Under the pieces are notes generated by a model that saw nothing but the letters and a program-made list of their open reading frames with translations, ran no database searches and had not been told where the DNA came from. A DNA stretch of 64,000 nucleotides from positions 5,023,001-5,087,000 of the forward strand of contig NZ_CP109017.1 in NCBI RefSeq assembly GCF_036226765.1, given 5' to 3'. Below, in pieces: positions 18,274 to 27,909 of the stretch (positions within the stretch are counted from its first letter, which is position 1; the number at the start of each line of letters is the position of its first letter). A program made the translations under genes and the position numbers. The stretch comes from Streptomyces sp. NBC_00670. Lineage in GTDB: Bacteria; Actinomycetota; Actinomycetes; Streptomycetales; Streptomycetaceae.

Positions 18274-20475
18274 ATGGCACACCATCTCGAATCGCTGGTC
18301 CTCCGGCACACCCACCGCCTCGTGACTCCGACCGGCTCCGCCGGAGAAGGAGTCGTTGAGGGAGGGGCCGTCGGAGAAGGGACCACCGCCGCCCGGCAGC
18401 TCGACGCGGCGCTGACCTCCGTGGGCTTCAAGCTCTCGGCGGAGCTGCTGGACCGGCTGTCGCGGCTGTCCGAGGCCGCCGTCGTGCACACCGCCCGGCG
18501 GACGCTGCGCACCGTGGGCGAGATGGTGGGCGACCACGTACGGCACAACGCGTACTTCATCGACTTCCCGGCCAACGTGCCGGACACCGAGGAGTTCTGG
18601 GCGGAGTGCGTGGCGAAGGCCCTCGGCGACGAGACGTCGCGCGAGAACACGCTGAAGCAGCTGAAGCGCGGCGCACTGAACCTGCTCGGCCTCCCCACGT
18701 ACGGCCGCTACCAGCACACCTACGAGGAGATGCTCGCCGCACAGGACGAGCTGATCGCCGCGGCGGGCGACCGGATCACCGTCCTGCACCTCGGCCGCGA
18801 CCTGGACGACGAACTCACCGACCTCTACCTGGCCCTGGCCGGCAGCACGACCCCGCTGGGCGAGGACGACCTGACCGACCTCAAGACCCTCGCTGTGCGG
18901 TGCGCTCTCGGCCCTCAGCCGGAGGCGATACCGGTCCGGGAGAACCGGGCGGTCGTCAACGAGGCCCGGCTCGGCATCGGCGCGGACCTCCTCCTCGACA
19001 CCGTCACCGACGTACTGCGCCTGGCCTGCGCTTTGTCGGGTGGCGACGTAACGCTCCAGGAGCCGACCCGGTTCCGCACCCTGCCCCGCCCGCTGCGCAG
19101 GGCACTGCTCGCCGGCCTCGACGCCGTCGTCGCCGCGAACCCCGCGAAGCTCGCCGACGTACACGCGCACCGGGAGCCGTTCAAGCGGCTCGGCGAGCGC
19201 CTCCACCCGCACGAGTACCCGCGCTGGCCGCACGCCGCCGACGTGTTCGCGGTCGCGCGCGGCGAGAAGCAGGCGCGGTCCTTCGACAGCCGGCTCGAGA
19301 AGCTCCTCGACGAGTTCGACGTCCTCGGCGCGGTGAAGCTGCTGAAGTCCGCCCCCGGCAAGCTCTTCCGCACCCTGGACCTCCTGCTGCGCATCGCCGC
19401 CGACCAGAAGGAACGGGACGCGGTGGTGGCCGCTTCGGTGGAGGCCGCCCCCCAGGTCTCCGGCCGGGTCGTACTGTCGGTGCGCGAGCACCTCCACAAC
19501 CGGGCACGGGAGACCGACGAACCCCGGATCTTCGTCAACCGCCGGGGCCGCGCCTGGGTGACCCCCGACTTCCGGGCACCCCTGCCGGACGCCGACCGCG
19601 ACCGCCTGATCACCGCCCTGGACGCCGAGATACGCCGCCGGCTCCCGACCCCGGACCGCGTGCTGCTCGACCCGGACGTCCTCGACGTCGCCCTCCCCCT
19701 CAGCGGCCGCGCCACCGCCGCCGGACTCGGCGTACTGCCGCGCGGATCGACCTCCCCGGTCGACGGCGACCAGCTGCGCTTCTTCGTGTACTGGAAACAG
19801 TCCGAGACCCGGACCGACTACGACCTCTCGGCCCTGCTTCTCCACGCCGACTACAGCACCGACTCCTGGCTCTCCTACACCTCCCTCAAGACCGTCGGCG
19901 GCGAGCACTCGGGCGACATCACCGAAGCACCCGACGGGGCCTCGGAGTTCATCAACCTGTCCCTCGGCCGAGTGCGCAGCACCTTCATCGTCCCGCAGGT
20001 GAACATCTTCTCCGGCGAGGGCTTCGAGGAGGTCGAGGAGTCGTTCTTCGGCTTCATGCTGCGCGACGGCGAACAGAAGGGCCGGCCCTTCGAACCGCGC
20101 ACGGCACGGATGAAGTCGGACCTGCGCGGAACGGGCCGGGTGGCACTACCGCTGGCGTTCCAGCGCGGCGACGACGGCCGCTGGCGCGCGAAGTGGCTGC
20201 ACATGTACCGGAAGGGCATCACGTCGGCCAACCGCGTCGAGGAGAACCAGCTCTCCGTGGCCAAGGCGGTCCGCGCGATCGTGGAACGCGAACAGCTCAT
20301 GGTGCGCTACCTGATCGACCTCCTGCCCGCCGACACGACGACCGTGCACGAGTGGGACGGCACGTCCCTCCCGGCCGAGCCCGTGACCTACATCGGCCTC
20401 GAACGCCCCGAGGGCCTGCACCCGGACTCGCAGATCATCACCCTCGAAAACCTGCGCGACCTGATCCCCTCCTGA
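18274..20475 (+). CDS. Large TerD-domain-containing protein
   Basis: A 733-residue cytoplasmic protein. Residues about 495-640 resemble TerD: a YDLSALLL segment, then GGEHSGDITEAPDGASEFIN, matching the family pattern of an acidic beta-sandwich that binds calcium. The first ~480 residues are helical and match nothing I recognise with confidence. TerD proteins occur in tellurite/stress and phage-response loci, but no other ter gene is visible here, so it is an orphan. The ATG 18274 is chosen because the upstream open frame runs through the tetR start region. It faces away from tetR; the shared 148-bp gap holds the operator. Confidence 0.6.
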   Translation: MAHHLESLVLRHTHRLVTPTGSAGEGVVEGGAVGEGTTAARQLDAALTSVGFKLSAELLDRLSRLSEAAVVHTARRTLRTVGEMVGDHVRHNAYFIDFPANVPDTEEFWAECVAKALGDETSRENTLKQLKRGALNLLGLPTYGRYQHTYEEMLAAQDELIAAAGDRITVLHLGRDLDDELTDLYLALAGSTTPLGEDDLTDLKTLAVRCALGPQPEAIPVRENRAVVNEARLGIGADLLLDTVTDVLRLACALSGGDVTLQEPTRFRTLPRPLRRALLAGLDAVVAANPAKLADVHAHREPFKRLGERLHPHEYPRWPHAADVFAVARGEKQARSFDSRLEKLLDEFDVLGAVKLLKSAPGKLFRTLDLLLRIAADQKERDAVVAASVEAAPQVSGRVVLSVREHLHNRARETDEPRIFVNRRGRAWVTPDFRAPLPDADRDRLITALDAEIRRRLPTPDRVLLDPDVLDVALPLSGRATAAGLGVLPRGSTSPVDGDQLRFFVYWKQSETRTDYDLSALLLHADYSTDSWLSYTSLKTVGGEHSGDITEAPDGASEFINLSLGRVRSTFIVPQVNIFSGEGFEEVEESFFGFMLRDGEQKGRPFEPRTARMKSDLRGTGRVALPLAFQRGDDGRWRAKWLHMYRKGITSANRVEENQLSVAKAVRAIVEREQLMVRYLIDLLPADTTTVHEWDGTSLPAEPVTYIGLERPEGLHPDSQIITLENLRDLIPS

Positions 20476-20680
20476 GTGCTAGCGTTACCCACGGCGAGGC
20501 CATGAAAGGGCTTCCTTCTCAACCTCTTCGAATGAACAAGTTCTTTCGCTCTCCTCGCCGCCGACTGCAACTGGGAGGCGCCCACTGGGCGCCTCCCAGT
20601 TCTCGTGGCGCTGACGTCGGAACCGAGTCGGAACACCGACTGCGACGGGATTGTCATACCGTCCGACTAACCTGCGTCGT

Positions 20681-21913
20681 ATGGGGCTTGGCGACATCGG
20701 ACACGAAGACATCCTCGCGGCGACCGAAGAGTTCCGCCGGCTGGGCCGGGACAACTTCCTCCAGACGTACGGATTCGGACGGGCCACGTCCTACGAGCTG
20801 GTCCTGGACGGTCTCCGCTACGACTCGAAGGCCATCGTCGGCGTCGCCCACGGGCACGCCACCGGCGACTTCCTGCGCGCGCGGGACTTCAGCGGCGGCG
20901 CGGCCACGGTGGCACGCCGCCTGCACGAACTCGGCTTCGTGGTGGCACCCGGGGAGCCGTCCTGGAACCGAGCCACCCTCCTGGAGCGGCTCAGGAAACT
21001 CAGGGTCTCCCGCGGCCCCGGAAACGCATCCCCCAGCCGTCACCAGCCATTGAGCCTCCTGTGGGCGATGGCGCGCACAGCCGACGAACAGCCCCGCATG
21101 ACCCCATGGCCGACTTTCCGAGACGAAGTCGGCCCCCTGCTCCTCGAATTCGGCCTTCCCAACGCGAAGGCGACACCGGAGTACCCCTTCTGGCACCTAC
21201 GGGGCAGCGGACTGTGGGAAGTCGAGAGAATACCCACCGAGCGGGCCGACGAGATGCCGAAGGCGAGCCTCCTCGACGCACACCACCCGCAGGCTGGCTT
21301 CAAGCGCGAGGTCGCAGACCTCCTACGAGACCCGGTGACCCGTCTCGACGTCATCGCCACGCTCTGCGACACGTACCTCGAGGACGTCGACCGCCCAACC
21401 CTCTTCCGCCGCATCGGCCTGCACGGATACACCACGGCCACCGGTCTGCTGAGCGCGGCGCCGGAGGACGAGAGCACCGCGGCCGACCTGGACGAGCACG
21501 ACCGACGAACCGGCCCCGCACCCCGCCGCGACACCACCCGCTTTGAGATCGTCCGCGACGAAGCCCTGGCCAGAAAAGTCAAGGAACTCGAAAAGGACCG
21601 CTGCCAGATCTGCGGCACGGCACTCCGCTACCTGAACCGCCCGTACAGCGAAGCAGCGCACATAAGAGGCCTGGGCGAACCCCACCGAGGCCCCGACGAA
21701 CTGCACAACCTCCTATGCCTCTGCGCCAACTGCCACGTCCTCTTCGACGGCCTGGAGATCTACATCGACCCCGACGGCCTGGTCAGAGGAACGAGAACCG
21801 AACGAACCCCCCATCCCCTCCGCCGCAACCCCCATCACCCGACGGACGAGGCACACGTCGCCTACCACCGCAAACTGTGCAAGGCCAACGTCGGTAAGCC
21901 TGCCGTCGGCTGA
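20681..21913 (+). CDS. ScoMcrA/SprMcrA-like type IV restriction endonuclease (head, sulfur-binding domain, HNH)
   Basis: A 410-residue protein. Residues about 1-88 match the ScoMcrA head domain (DILAATEEFRRLGRDNFLQT, YDSKAIVGVAHGHA). Residues about 105-260 fit the DNA phosphorothioate-binding domain (HQPLSLLWAMAR, EYPFWHLRGSGLWEVE). Residues about 300-385 are an HNH nuclease: C308-x2-C, EAAHI with His327, and CLCANCH with Cys348/Cys351/His352. There is no SRA domain between them, unlike ScoMcrA, so the layout is closer to SprMcrA. Such enzymes cleave phosphorothioated DNA. No dnd genes are visible in the window, consistent with a barrier to DNA from modifying hosts. Start ATG 20681; no strong ribosome site is seen. 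Confidence 0.78.
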   Translation: MGLGDIGHEDILAATEEFRRLGRDNFLQTYGFGRATSYELVLDGLRYDSKAIVGVAHGHATGDFLRARDFSGGAATVARRLHELGFVVAPGEPSWNRATLLERLRKLRVSRGPGNASPSRHQPLSLLWAMARTADEQPRMTPWPTFRDEVGPLLLEFGLPNAKATPEYPFWHLRGSGLWEVERIPTERADEMPKASLLDAHHPQAGFKREVADLLRDPVTRLDVIATLCDTYLEDVDRPTLFRRIGLHGYTTATGLLSAAPEDESTAADLDEHDRRTGPAPRRDTTRFEIVRDEALARKVKELEKDRCQICGTALRYLNRPYSEAAHIRGLGEPHRGPDELHNLLCLCANCHVLFDGLEIYIDPDGLVRGTRTERTPHPLRRNPHHPTDEAHVAYHRKLCKANVGKPAVG

Positions 21914-22227
21914 CCTGGACTTCAGCCTCCGCACCCAGATCCTCCCGCCCGGCCGCGTTGAGCGAGGTCGGCACGCGGCCTTGTCCGGGTCCGGTCCGGG
22001 GACGCAGACCCGAGTTCGTGTGTGCGCGGTCGCCGCAAGGCGTAGTGTCGGTGTGCCTGCACCGGCGCTGTTGCCGACTCCGCCTGGCGTCTGGTCGCCG
22101 TGACCGATGCACTCGGAACCCGGCCGCTGATCACAGAGCTGATGGGTGCGGAGGTGGTGGCAGGGAGCCGCCCGATGACGTACCAGTACGGTTCGGCTGC
22201 GGGCGAGTGGCCGGAAGGGGGAAAAGA
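21914..22227. other. Intergenic region without a recognised gene
   Basis: This 314-bp stretch lies between two rightward genes. The open frame of the next gene extends back through it, but its composition is unlike the coding part and a good start (GTG 22228 after GGAAGGGGGAAAAGA) lies at the end. No hairpin or promoter stands out. Confidence 0.5.
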
Positions 22228-23031
22228 GTGAGCTTCCGCCAGCAACTGGCAGATGCTCTGGACGAGTTGATGATCGCGCAGTCGCTTCCGGCAGACGCTG
22301 CGGAGTCGCTGGCCCGCTGGCTGGCCGATCCGGACCGGGGCGGTCGGTACGCCCGGGGCACCGGGGCACACAGCATCACCTTCGTCCCGTCGAGCTGGAA
22401 GGCGATTGAGCCCTGGCCGGCATCCCTTGGCGACCGGTCGGTGACCGGGGTGCGCGCGGTGAGCCGGGATGACGTGGCGGCCGTGGCGGAAGCCGCGTCG
22501 CGGTCGGGGAACTGGGCCGAGGCCTTCATCGCCGGCCAGGTCTGGGGCTACGGACGCAGGGGCTATGGCCCGGGCCGGACCGGGAAAGTGCTCAAGCACT
22601 CGCAACACGGCGAAGTCTTCAGGGACGCGGTGTCCCTGCTACAGGACAAGGGCGGGCTCGCGGCGTACGAGAAGCTGAACGGGGTGCACCGGCTCGGGCC
22701 GGCCTTCCTCACCAAGTTCCTCTACTTCGCGGGCCTGGTCCTGCCCGGCACCAAGGGCCTGTCCCCGCTGATCCTCGACATGAAGCTGGCACGAGTTCTC
22801 CGGCGGCACGCCACGAGGGTCGGGCATGCCGCGGGCTACGAGTGGGCCGGTCCGATCGCCAGACGGATCTGGCGTGACGGCGGCTGGACCCCTCACCGGT
22901 ACGACGTCTATCTGCGGTGGATGTACGCGGTCAACGACCGGCTCACCGCTGAGGTGAACGGTTGGCCCGCGTCCCCGGACATCCTCGAACTGGCGCTCTT
23001 CGACGGCGCCTGGAAGCCCGCGGAGCAGTAG
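22228..23031 (+). CDS. OGG-fold (8-oxoguanine DNA glycosylase-like) protein
   Basis: A 267-residue protein. The segment YEKLNGVHRLGPAFLTKFLY (about 150-170) resembles the helix-hairpin-helix of OGG-type DNA glycosylases, followed by LSPLILDMKLARVL, where a catalytic aspartate would lie. I recall small actinobacterial proteins of this kind being named OGG-fold proteins; enzymatic activity has not been shown here. The GTG 22228 is chosen for its purine-rich upstream GGAAGGGGG. It lies between an HNH restriction enzyme and a convergent ATPase, so a role in DNA modification or defence is possible. Confidence 0.5.
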   Translation: MSFRQQLADALDELMIAQSLPADAAESLARWLADPDRGGRYARGTGAHSITFVPSSWKAIEPWPASLGDRSVTGVRAVSRDDVAAVAEAASRSGNWAEAFIAGQVWGYGRRGYGPGRTGKVLKHSQHGEVFRDAVSLLQDKGGLAAYEKLNGVHRLGPAFLTKFLYFAGLVLPGTKGLSPLILDMKLARVLRRHATRVGHAAGYEWAGPIARRIWRDGGWTPHRYDVYLRWMYAVNDRLTAEVNGWPASPDILELALFDGAWKPAEQ

Positions 23032-23161
23032 CCCGGCGGCGACCCGGTTGGCGGAACGAACGGCACCGAGGTGCCGGATGCCGACATGCTTCGAGGCGCG
23101 GGCCGTAGCTGCACAGGCTCGCCAAACCTGCCGACCACCGGCCCCGGAACACACCCCACAT

Positions 23162-24679
23162 TCATCCCCGGCCTCGGGCGGGAGTGTCTCCGTAGAGGGC
23201 GCTGATGTCGATCAGGAGGATGTCGCGGCGGCGCCGTGCCGCTTCGAGGGCGTCGGAGTGGAAGCCGTGCAGGGAGAAGAGGGCGAGGACCGCGTCGTCG
23301 GACCGGTGTCCTTGGCCGGCGAGGAGGCTGCGGATGTGTTCGAGGCGCTCGATGTCCTTGAGTCCGCGCGGCTGGACGGTGGCCTTGGCCTCGCCGATCA
23401 GGGTGATGCCCACCCGCGGGCTCTGGGGGCGCTCGCCGGGCGCCAGTGCCAGGACGTCGACCTCGTGCCTGGTCCGGGCGGCCGGGTCGGCGATTTCCGC
23501 CGAGCCCACGGCACCGAGCGCCAGTCCGGCCTCGTCGCAGGCGAAGGAACGGGCCCATTCACGTGCGGTCGCCTCGAAGTGCGGGCCGAGGATCTTGGAG
23601 TGGTACGTCGGCCGGGACGACTGCCACACCTGGTCACCACGCCGCCGCTCCACCATGTCGGCCATGGGGAGGGTGACCAGCTGGTTGAAACGGATCACGG
23701 GGTCCGCGACGGTGATGACCGGATGACGCGCCTTGAGCAGGTCCTGTTCCTTGCGGAGGTACCCGGTGGACTCCAGTACCTCCAGCGGCGCGACCATGGC
23801 GGAGCGGGCCCGTTCCAGCATTGAGCCGACCTTGGCCGGGGTCGACGCCCCGCGCGCCACCGCGGACAGTACGTCGTAGTACAGCGTGCGGTGGGTGATC
23901 CGCGGGTCCTCGCGCAGCAGGTACTCCGCCTCCATCCGCGAATAGAGCGCGCGACCAGGGTCGAGCAGGGTGCGCGGCACCCAGTCATCGAACTCCGCCA
24001 CGCTCTGCGGCGCCGGACCGGCGGCCAGGGCTCGGTAGCCGGGCGCCCCGCCCAGGACGGCGTCCACCTGCAGCGCGACCGCCGGGTCCTCGATCCCCCA
24101 GTGGGTCCGTGCGGTGCGGTAGTCGAAGGCGGGCAGCCGCAGATCGAGCACCGCACGGCCGCGCAGCGGCTTGGTGCCGGAAAGCAGCTCGGACATCACA
24201 CTCATCGCGGAGCCGCACAGCACGATCCGGCCGCCGGGCGCCTTGCCGGACTGCGACCGGTCGTACAGCAACTGCAGAAACCCTGGGATCTCCGGGGAGT
24301 GCTGCATCAGGTAGGGCAGCTCGTCGATGACGATCAGCGGCGCGCCCGAGGCCCGGTTCACCACCTCTAGGGCGGCGGTGAGCACCTCCCGCCAGTCGTC
24401 CAGCCGCATCGAACCGGAGGGCACTCCCGCGTGGGCGGCGATCGCCTCGGTGAACCGGTGCAGCGCCGGTACTCGGCCCTCCTCCTGTACGGCGGTCAGA
24501 TACAGCCCGCCCACAGCCTCCGTGAGGGCTTCCAGCAGGAACGACTTCCCGTTCCGCCGACGCCCCGAAACGATGGCCAGCCGCAGTTCGGAGGCCGGGT
24601 CAGCGAGAAAGCCGTCCAGGAGCCGCCACTCGTGAACCCGGTCCAGCAGCTGCGGTGGCTTTGCAGATAGTCCAGGCAT
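23162..24679 (-). CDS. AAA ATPase with C-terminal DUF234-type domain
   Basis: A 505-residue ATPase. Walker A is GRRRNGKS near residue 40 and Walker B is PLIVIDELPYL near 125, followed by an arginine-finger region. A winged-helix segment (about 270-330, LLEDPRITH to STGYLRKE) precedes a C-terminal restriction-nuclease-like domain with EVDVLAL and LIGEAKAT, the D-ExK pattern of DUF234/PD-(D/E)XK proteins. The family is widespread in archaea and actinobacteria and is poorly understood. It converges on the OGG-fold gene with 130 bases between stops. Confidence 0.72.
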   Translation of the reverse strand: MPGLSAKPPQLLDRVHEWRLLDGFLADPASELRLAIVSGRRRNGKSFLLEALTEAVGGLYLTAVQEEGRVPALHRFTEAIAAHAGVPSGSMRLDDWREVLTAALEVVNRASGAPLIVIDELPYLMQHSPEIPGFLQLLYDRSQSGKAPGGRIVLCGSAMSVMSELLSGTKPLRGRAVLDLRLPAFDYRTARTHWGIEDPAVALQVDAVLGGAPGYRALAAGPAPQSVAEFDDWVPRTLLDPGRALYSRMEAEYLLREDPRITHRTLYYDVLSAVARGASTPAKVGSMLERARSAMVAPLEVLESTGYLRKEQDLLKARHPVITVADPVIRFNQLVTLPMADMVERRRGDQVWQSSRPTYHSKILGPHFEATAREWARSFACDEAGLALGAVGSAEIADPAARTRHEVDVLALAPGERPQSPRVGITLIGEAKATVQPRGLKDIERLEHIRSLLAGQGHRSDDAVLALFSLHGFHSDALEAARRRRDILLIDISALYGDTPARGRG

Positions 24680-24875
24680 GCGGGTGCTCTTTCCGTTCAG
24701 GCTGACCTTAACTAATCGAGAGTCACTCTAACGCGGCCCACGCTGCCAGCGGAGGTGATCCTGCTGCGCCCAAGAGGCTGGCGACGGTCTTCCAGACCCT
24801 CTTACGGTGCGCCGGCCATGCTGAACGTGCCGTTTGCGGCATTGCTGTCAGAGTGAGCGGCTACGCTCCCCGGAC

Positions 24876-25319
24876 ATGACCGACACAGCCCCAACAGGGG
24901 CGGCACGCGACGCCTCCGTCGTCGTGGCCCGAGACGCGGACGGCACGGTCGCCGTCCTCACCGCCGATTTCCCTCGGCACGGCGGCGAGTACATGTTCCT
25001 GCCCGGCGGACGCCGGGAGGACGGCGAGACGCCGGAACAGTGCGCGCAGCGCGAGCTGCGCGAGGAAGCCGGCGTCACCGCACAGACCTTGCGCTCCCTC
25101 GGCTCGTACGCCCTCACCCTGAACTCCACCGCTCGCCTCGACCTCTTCCTGGCCGAGGGCCTCACCCGCGGCCCGCAGCAGCTCACGCCCGGCGAGGAGG
25201 TCTTCAGGCTCATGTGGTGGCCCATGCCGGACGCGGTCCGGGCTGCCATCGAGGGACGCTTCCTGCTCCAGGGAGGCCCACTGGCGCTGCTGCTGGCCCA
25301 ACAGGTCATCACGGTCTGA
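24876..25319 (+). CDS. NUDIX hydrolase
   Basis: A 147-residue protein with a complete Nudix box (LPGGRREDGE, then RELREEAGV), which binds the metal for hydrolysing a nucleoside-diphosphate-linked substrate. The N-terminal strand ASVVVARDADGTVAVL is typical. Substrate unknown. A TACGCT -10-like hexamer ends eight bases before the ATG, so the transcript may be leaderless or very short-leadered; no clear ribosome site is seen. Confidence 0.85.
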   Translation: MTDTAPTGAARDASVVVARDADGTVAVLTADFPRHGGEYMFLPGGRREDGETPEQCAQRELREEAGVTAQTLRSLGSYALTLNSTARLDLFLAEGLTRGPQQLTPGEEVFRLMWWPMPDAVRAAIEGRFLLQGGPLALLLAQQVITV

Positions 25320-25435
25320 GCCGAGCCGATCAGGGGCGCCGCCCGAGAGCCCGGTCGCGGCATCGCCCGCCTCGACGGCGGGCGTCGACCTGGGGTCTCT
25401 CGTCGCTGGGCTGGTTGCGGCACCCCGACCGTGCC

Positions 25436-25627
25436 CTACAGCAGGTGGTCGGCCTTACCGGCCTTGATTTCGGTAATGAGAGTACGCAGAGCTTCGAGGG
25501 AATCGGTGAGGTAACGGTCCTCCTGACCGGCGACGGCTATGTAACCGTTGCCGTCGGCGTCGGTGCCCAGGCGGAAGCAGTTGCTCGCGTCCTGGCAGAA
25601 GGGGTCTTCCCAGGTGATGTCAGACAT
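25436..25627 (-). CDS. DUF397-family small protein
   Basis: A 63-residue acidic protein. The core EDPFCQDASNCFRL and the C-terminal LRTLITEIKAGK fit a divergent DUF397 protein, a family nearly always encoded beside an XRE/DUF5753 regulator in streptomycetes. It lies 12 bases after that regulator's gene here. Such pairs are related to whiJ/abaA-type modules that affect development; some behave like toxin-antitoxin partners. The function here is inferred from the pair only. Confidence 0.7.
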   Translation of the reverse strand: MSDITWEDPFCQDASNCFRLGTDADGNGYIAVAGQEDRYLTDSLEALRTLITEIKAGKADHLL

Positions 25628-25639
25628 GGGTCAACTCTC

Positions 25640-26491
25640 CTAAAGACTGCGGGAAATAGAGTGCATCAGATCGAGGCTCCCCTGAGGCGTGAGCGCGATC
25701 CTCTGCATCTCGTCGAGTTGCAGACGGTACTTGCACAGGTGGGCGCCTGAATAAAGGAACTCTCCTGCCGTGGTGCGATCCAGCTGAACGGTGTCGAGCG
25801 CGGGCACCGGCCCGAGGGCGTAAAGGATCGACTGACCGGATCCGGGGAACGCCCCGGCGGAGAAGGGGATGGCCTGGATCGTGACGTTGTCGCGCTCCGC
25901 GGCCGCCATGAGATGACTGAGCTGGTCTCGCAGCACGGAGCGTCCACCGACCTCGATCCGCAAAGCAGCCTCGTGGATGATGAGCGCGTAGTCCGGAGCT
26001 TCGGGCCGGTCGATGACCTGGTGCCTCCGCACACGGTGGGACACCCGGGCCTCGAACTCCTCGGCCGGCAGCGGCGGGATGGCGGCCTGGAAAAGGGCGC
26101 GGGCGTAGGCGTCGGTCTGGAACTGCCCCGGCATGTGCGTCATCGTGCTCACGCGCAGCCCCTTGGCGTGCCACTCCAACTCGGCGATGTCCAGGAAGGT
26201 GGAGGGCAGGAGATCGCGATACTCCTCCCACCAGCCGGCCGTGCGGTCGCCACACATGAAGACCAGCGCATCCACCAACTTCTGGTCCGTGCACTCGTAC
26301 CGGAAGGCAATGCGCCGGACACGCTCCGGGCTGACGCCGTGGCGTCCGGCCTCGGTGCTGGTGATGACGGTCCGCTTCGTCTCCAGCAGCGCGGCGGCTT
26401 GCTCGGTCGACAGTCCGGCCTCTTCCCGCAGTTTGCGCAGCTCCGCTCCCAGACGCTGCTGACGTGCGGTCGGATGGCTCCTCGGCGGCAT
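25640..26491 (-). CDS. XRE-family regulator with DUF5753 domain
   Basis: A 283-residue regulator. The N-terminal helix-turn-helix (about 15-70) contains LGAELRKLREEAGLSTEQAA and is followed by the DUF5753 region, with EYRDLLPSTFLDIAELEWHA and a long ligand-like domain. This is the WhiJ-like architecture common in Streptomyces. With the downstream DUF397 gene and the divergent HATPase gene it forms the standard three-gene neighbourhood. The ATG at 26491 has GGGAAGAC upstream. Confidence 0.85.
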   Translation of the reverse strand: MPPRSHPTARQQRLGAELRKLREEAGLSTEQAAALLETKRTVITSTEAGRHGVSPERVRRIAFRYECTDQKLVDALVFMCGDRTAGWWEEYRDLLPSTFLDIAELEWHAKGLRVSTMTHMPGQFQTDAYARALFQAAIPPLPAEEFEARVSHRVRRHQVIDRPEAPDYALIIHEAALRIEVGGRSVLRDQLSHLMAAAERDNVTIQAIPFSAGAFPGSGQSILYALGPVPALDTVQLDRTTAGEFLYSGAHLCKYRLQLDEMQRIALTPQGSLDLMHSISRSL

Positions 26492-26734
26492 GTCTTCCCT
26501 CTCGTCGCGTGCGGCTCAGTCTGCCGCGAGACAGGGTCCGTTCCAACGGACCTACGGGACTTGGTAGCACATGTACCCCCGCTGCTCTACTGTGAGTATC
26601 GCGCACGCTACACACCGCAATGCCGGAAGCGCACCGCGCGAGCATGCCCGTCCGCCCTGGGACGGGTGCGCCCGCGACCAGGGCGGCAGGCCACCGGCGA
26701 CCTCGAATCCCGCACGTCAACAACGGAGTTCGCC

Positions 26735-27148
26735 ATGCCCGAGATCCCCCTCGTCCCCGCCCACTGGCGCTTCCCCGCCCGGCCCGCCTCCGTACAACGC
26801 GCCCGCCAGGCAGTGGTTGAGTCACTGCCACACGCCCTCCGCCCCCACCTCGGGGACGACCTTCGCCTGCTGACCTCCGAGTTGGTCACCAACGCGATCC
26901 GCCACGGCACCTGCCCGGAGGACGAGAACCGGATCGAACTCGTCCTGTGGCCGGCCGACGGCCACTACTGGCTCGCCGTCTCCGACCCCGGCACCGGCAA
27001 GCCCGTGGTGGGCCACCCGACCCCGGATTCCGAGGGCGGCCGAGGCCTCTTCCTCGTCGACCACCTCGCCACGAGCTGGACGGTCCGCCCCCGCCCGACG
27101 CGAGGAACGTCGGTGATCGCGGGCCTGTGCCTGCCCGAAGGCGGCTGA
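26735..27148 (+). CDS. HATPase_c ATP-binding protein (anti-sigma-factor-like)
   Basis: A 137-residue single-domain GHKL ATPase: LLTSELVTNAIRHG is the N-box, VSDPGTGKP the G1-like box and GGRGLFLVDHLA the G2 box. These RsbW-like small proteins are abundant in Streptomyces and are usually paired with XRE/DUF397 genes, as here. The partner sigma or anti-anti-sigma factor is not visible. ATG 26735 follows ACGGAG; the divergent regulator starts 243 bases away. Confidence 0.82.
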   Translation: MPEIPLVPAHWRFPARPASVQRARQAVVESLPHALRPHLGDDLRLLTSELVTNAIRHGTCPEDENRIELVLWPADGHYWLAVSDPGTGKPVVGHPTPDSEGGRGLFLVDHLATSWTVRPRPTRGTSVIAGLCLPEGG

Positions 27149-27240
27149 CCAGGCGGACTGCCCGTCAGACGTGGAGGCCGACCGGGGGCCGATCCCCGCG
27201 CCCTGCGAAGGACGCACCCGACGCCGATGACGCCGGCGTC

Positions 27241-27909
27241 TCAGCTCGTCGAAAAGCCGATCTCCGCGATGTCCTGCGAGAGATCGGCCACGGCGATCCC
27301 CGGGTTCAACGCGCGGACCACGTCCTCGGTCAGCGGACGGGAGGCGAAGACGTGACGAACGGCCTCCAGGCCGACCGGCACCTCGTGATAGTCCTCGGCC
27401 CATCGCCGGAACGCTTCGGGGGAGCGGTCCACCAACAACTGGAAGAGGTAGCCGGCACCATCCGGATCCTCCGTCGTCACCTCGGGGAAATCGATCGTTC
27501 CCGCCTTCCAGCGGTCGTCGACCGTCTCCCGCCACATACAGGCGGTGACGACAGGCATCCCGTCCTCATCGGTGAACGCCGGTTCCAGGACGTAGGGACG
27601 GAAGACCTCCGGAACCTCGTCGACCACTCCGGGCCAAGGCCCGTCCTCCGTCGCATAGGGACTCATGGGCGATTCGTGATCGAATCCCCGCACGTAGGCC
27701 CCGGCGGCGGAAAAGACGATCGCGTACTCGTCGCCCGACCCGCTCCGCATCGAAGCCATCGACTCGGCCTCGGACCAGCGGTCGTCGAAGGAGTGACGAC
27801 GACTCTCCCACTCGGGGCTCAGGATCGCCTCCAGGACGGCCATGGAGCGACAGTGCTCACGGAGGACACGTATGTCAGGAAGGCGTCGAGCAACGTCATG
27901 AACGGTCAC
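27241..27909 (-). CDS. Conserved Streptomyces protein of unknown function
   Basis: A 222-residue acidic, soluble protein beginning VTVHDVARRLPDI. Distinct stretches are RGFDHESPMSPY, DGPWPGVVDEVPEVF and AFTDEDGMPVVTACMWRE. I recognise it as a type common in streptomycetes with no assigned function; there are no membrane segments or clear catalytic motifs. GTG 27909 is chosen because the conserved block begins there; a longer start (28014) would add a basic, unlike sequence. Confidence 0.6.
   Translation of the reverse strand: MTVHDVARRLPDIRVLREHCRSMAVLEAILSPEWESRRHSFDDRWSEAESMASMRSGSGDEYAIVFSAAGAYVRGFDHESPMSPYATEDGPWPGVVDEVPEVFRPYVLEPAFTDEDGMPVVTACMWRETVDDRWKAGTIDFPEVTTEDPDGAGYLFQLLVDRSPEAFRRWAEDYHEVPVGLEAVRHVFASRPLTEDVVRALNPGIAVADLSQDIAEIGFSTS

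Noticed and set aside
18274..20475. TerD-domain protein as part of a tellurite-resistance operon
   Set aside because: No terA/B/C/E/Z genes are adjacent; it is an orphan.
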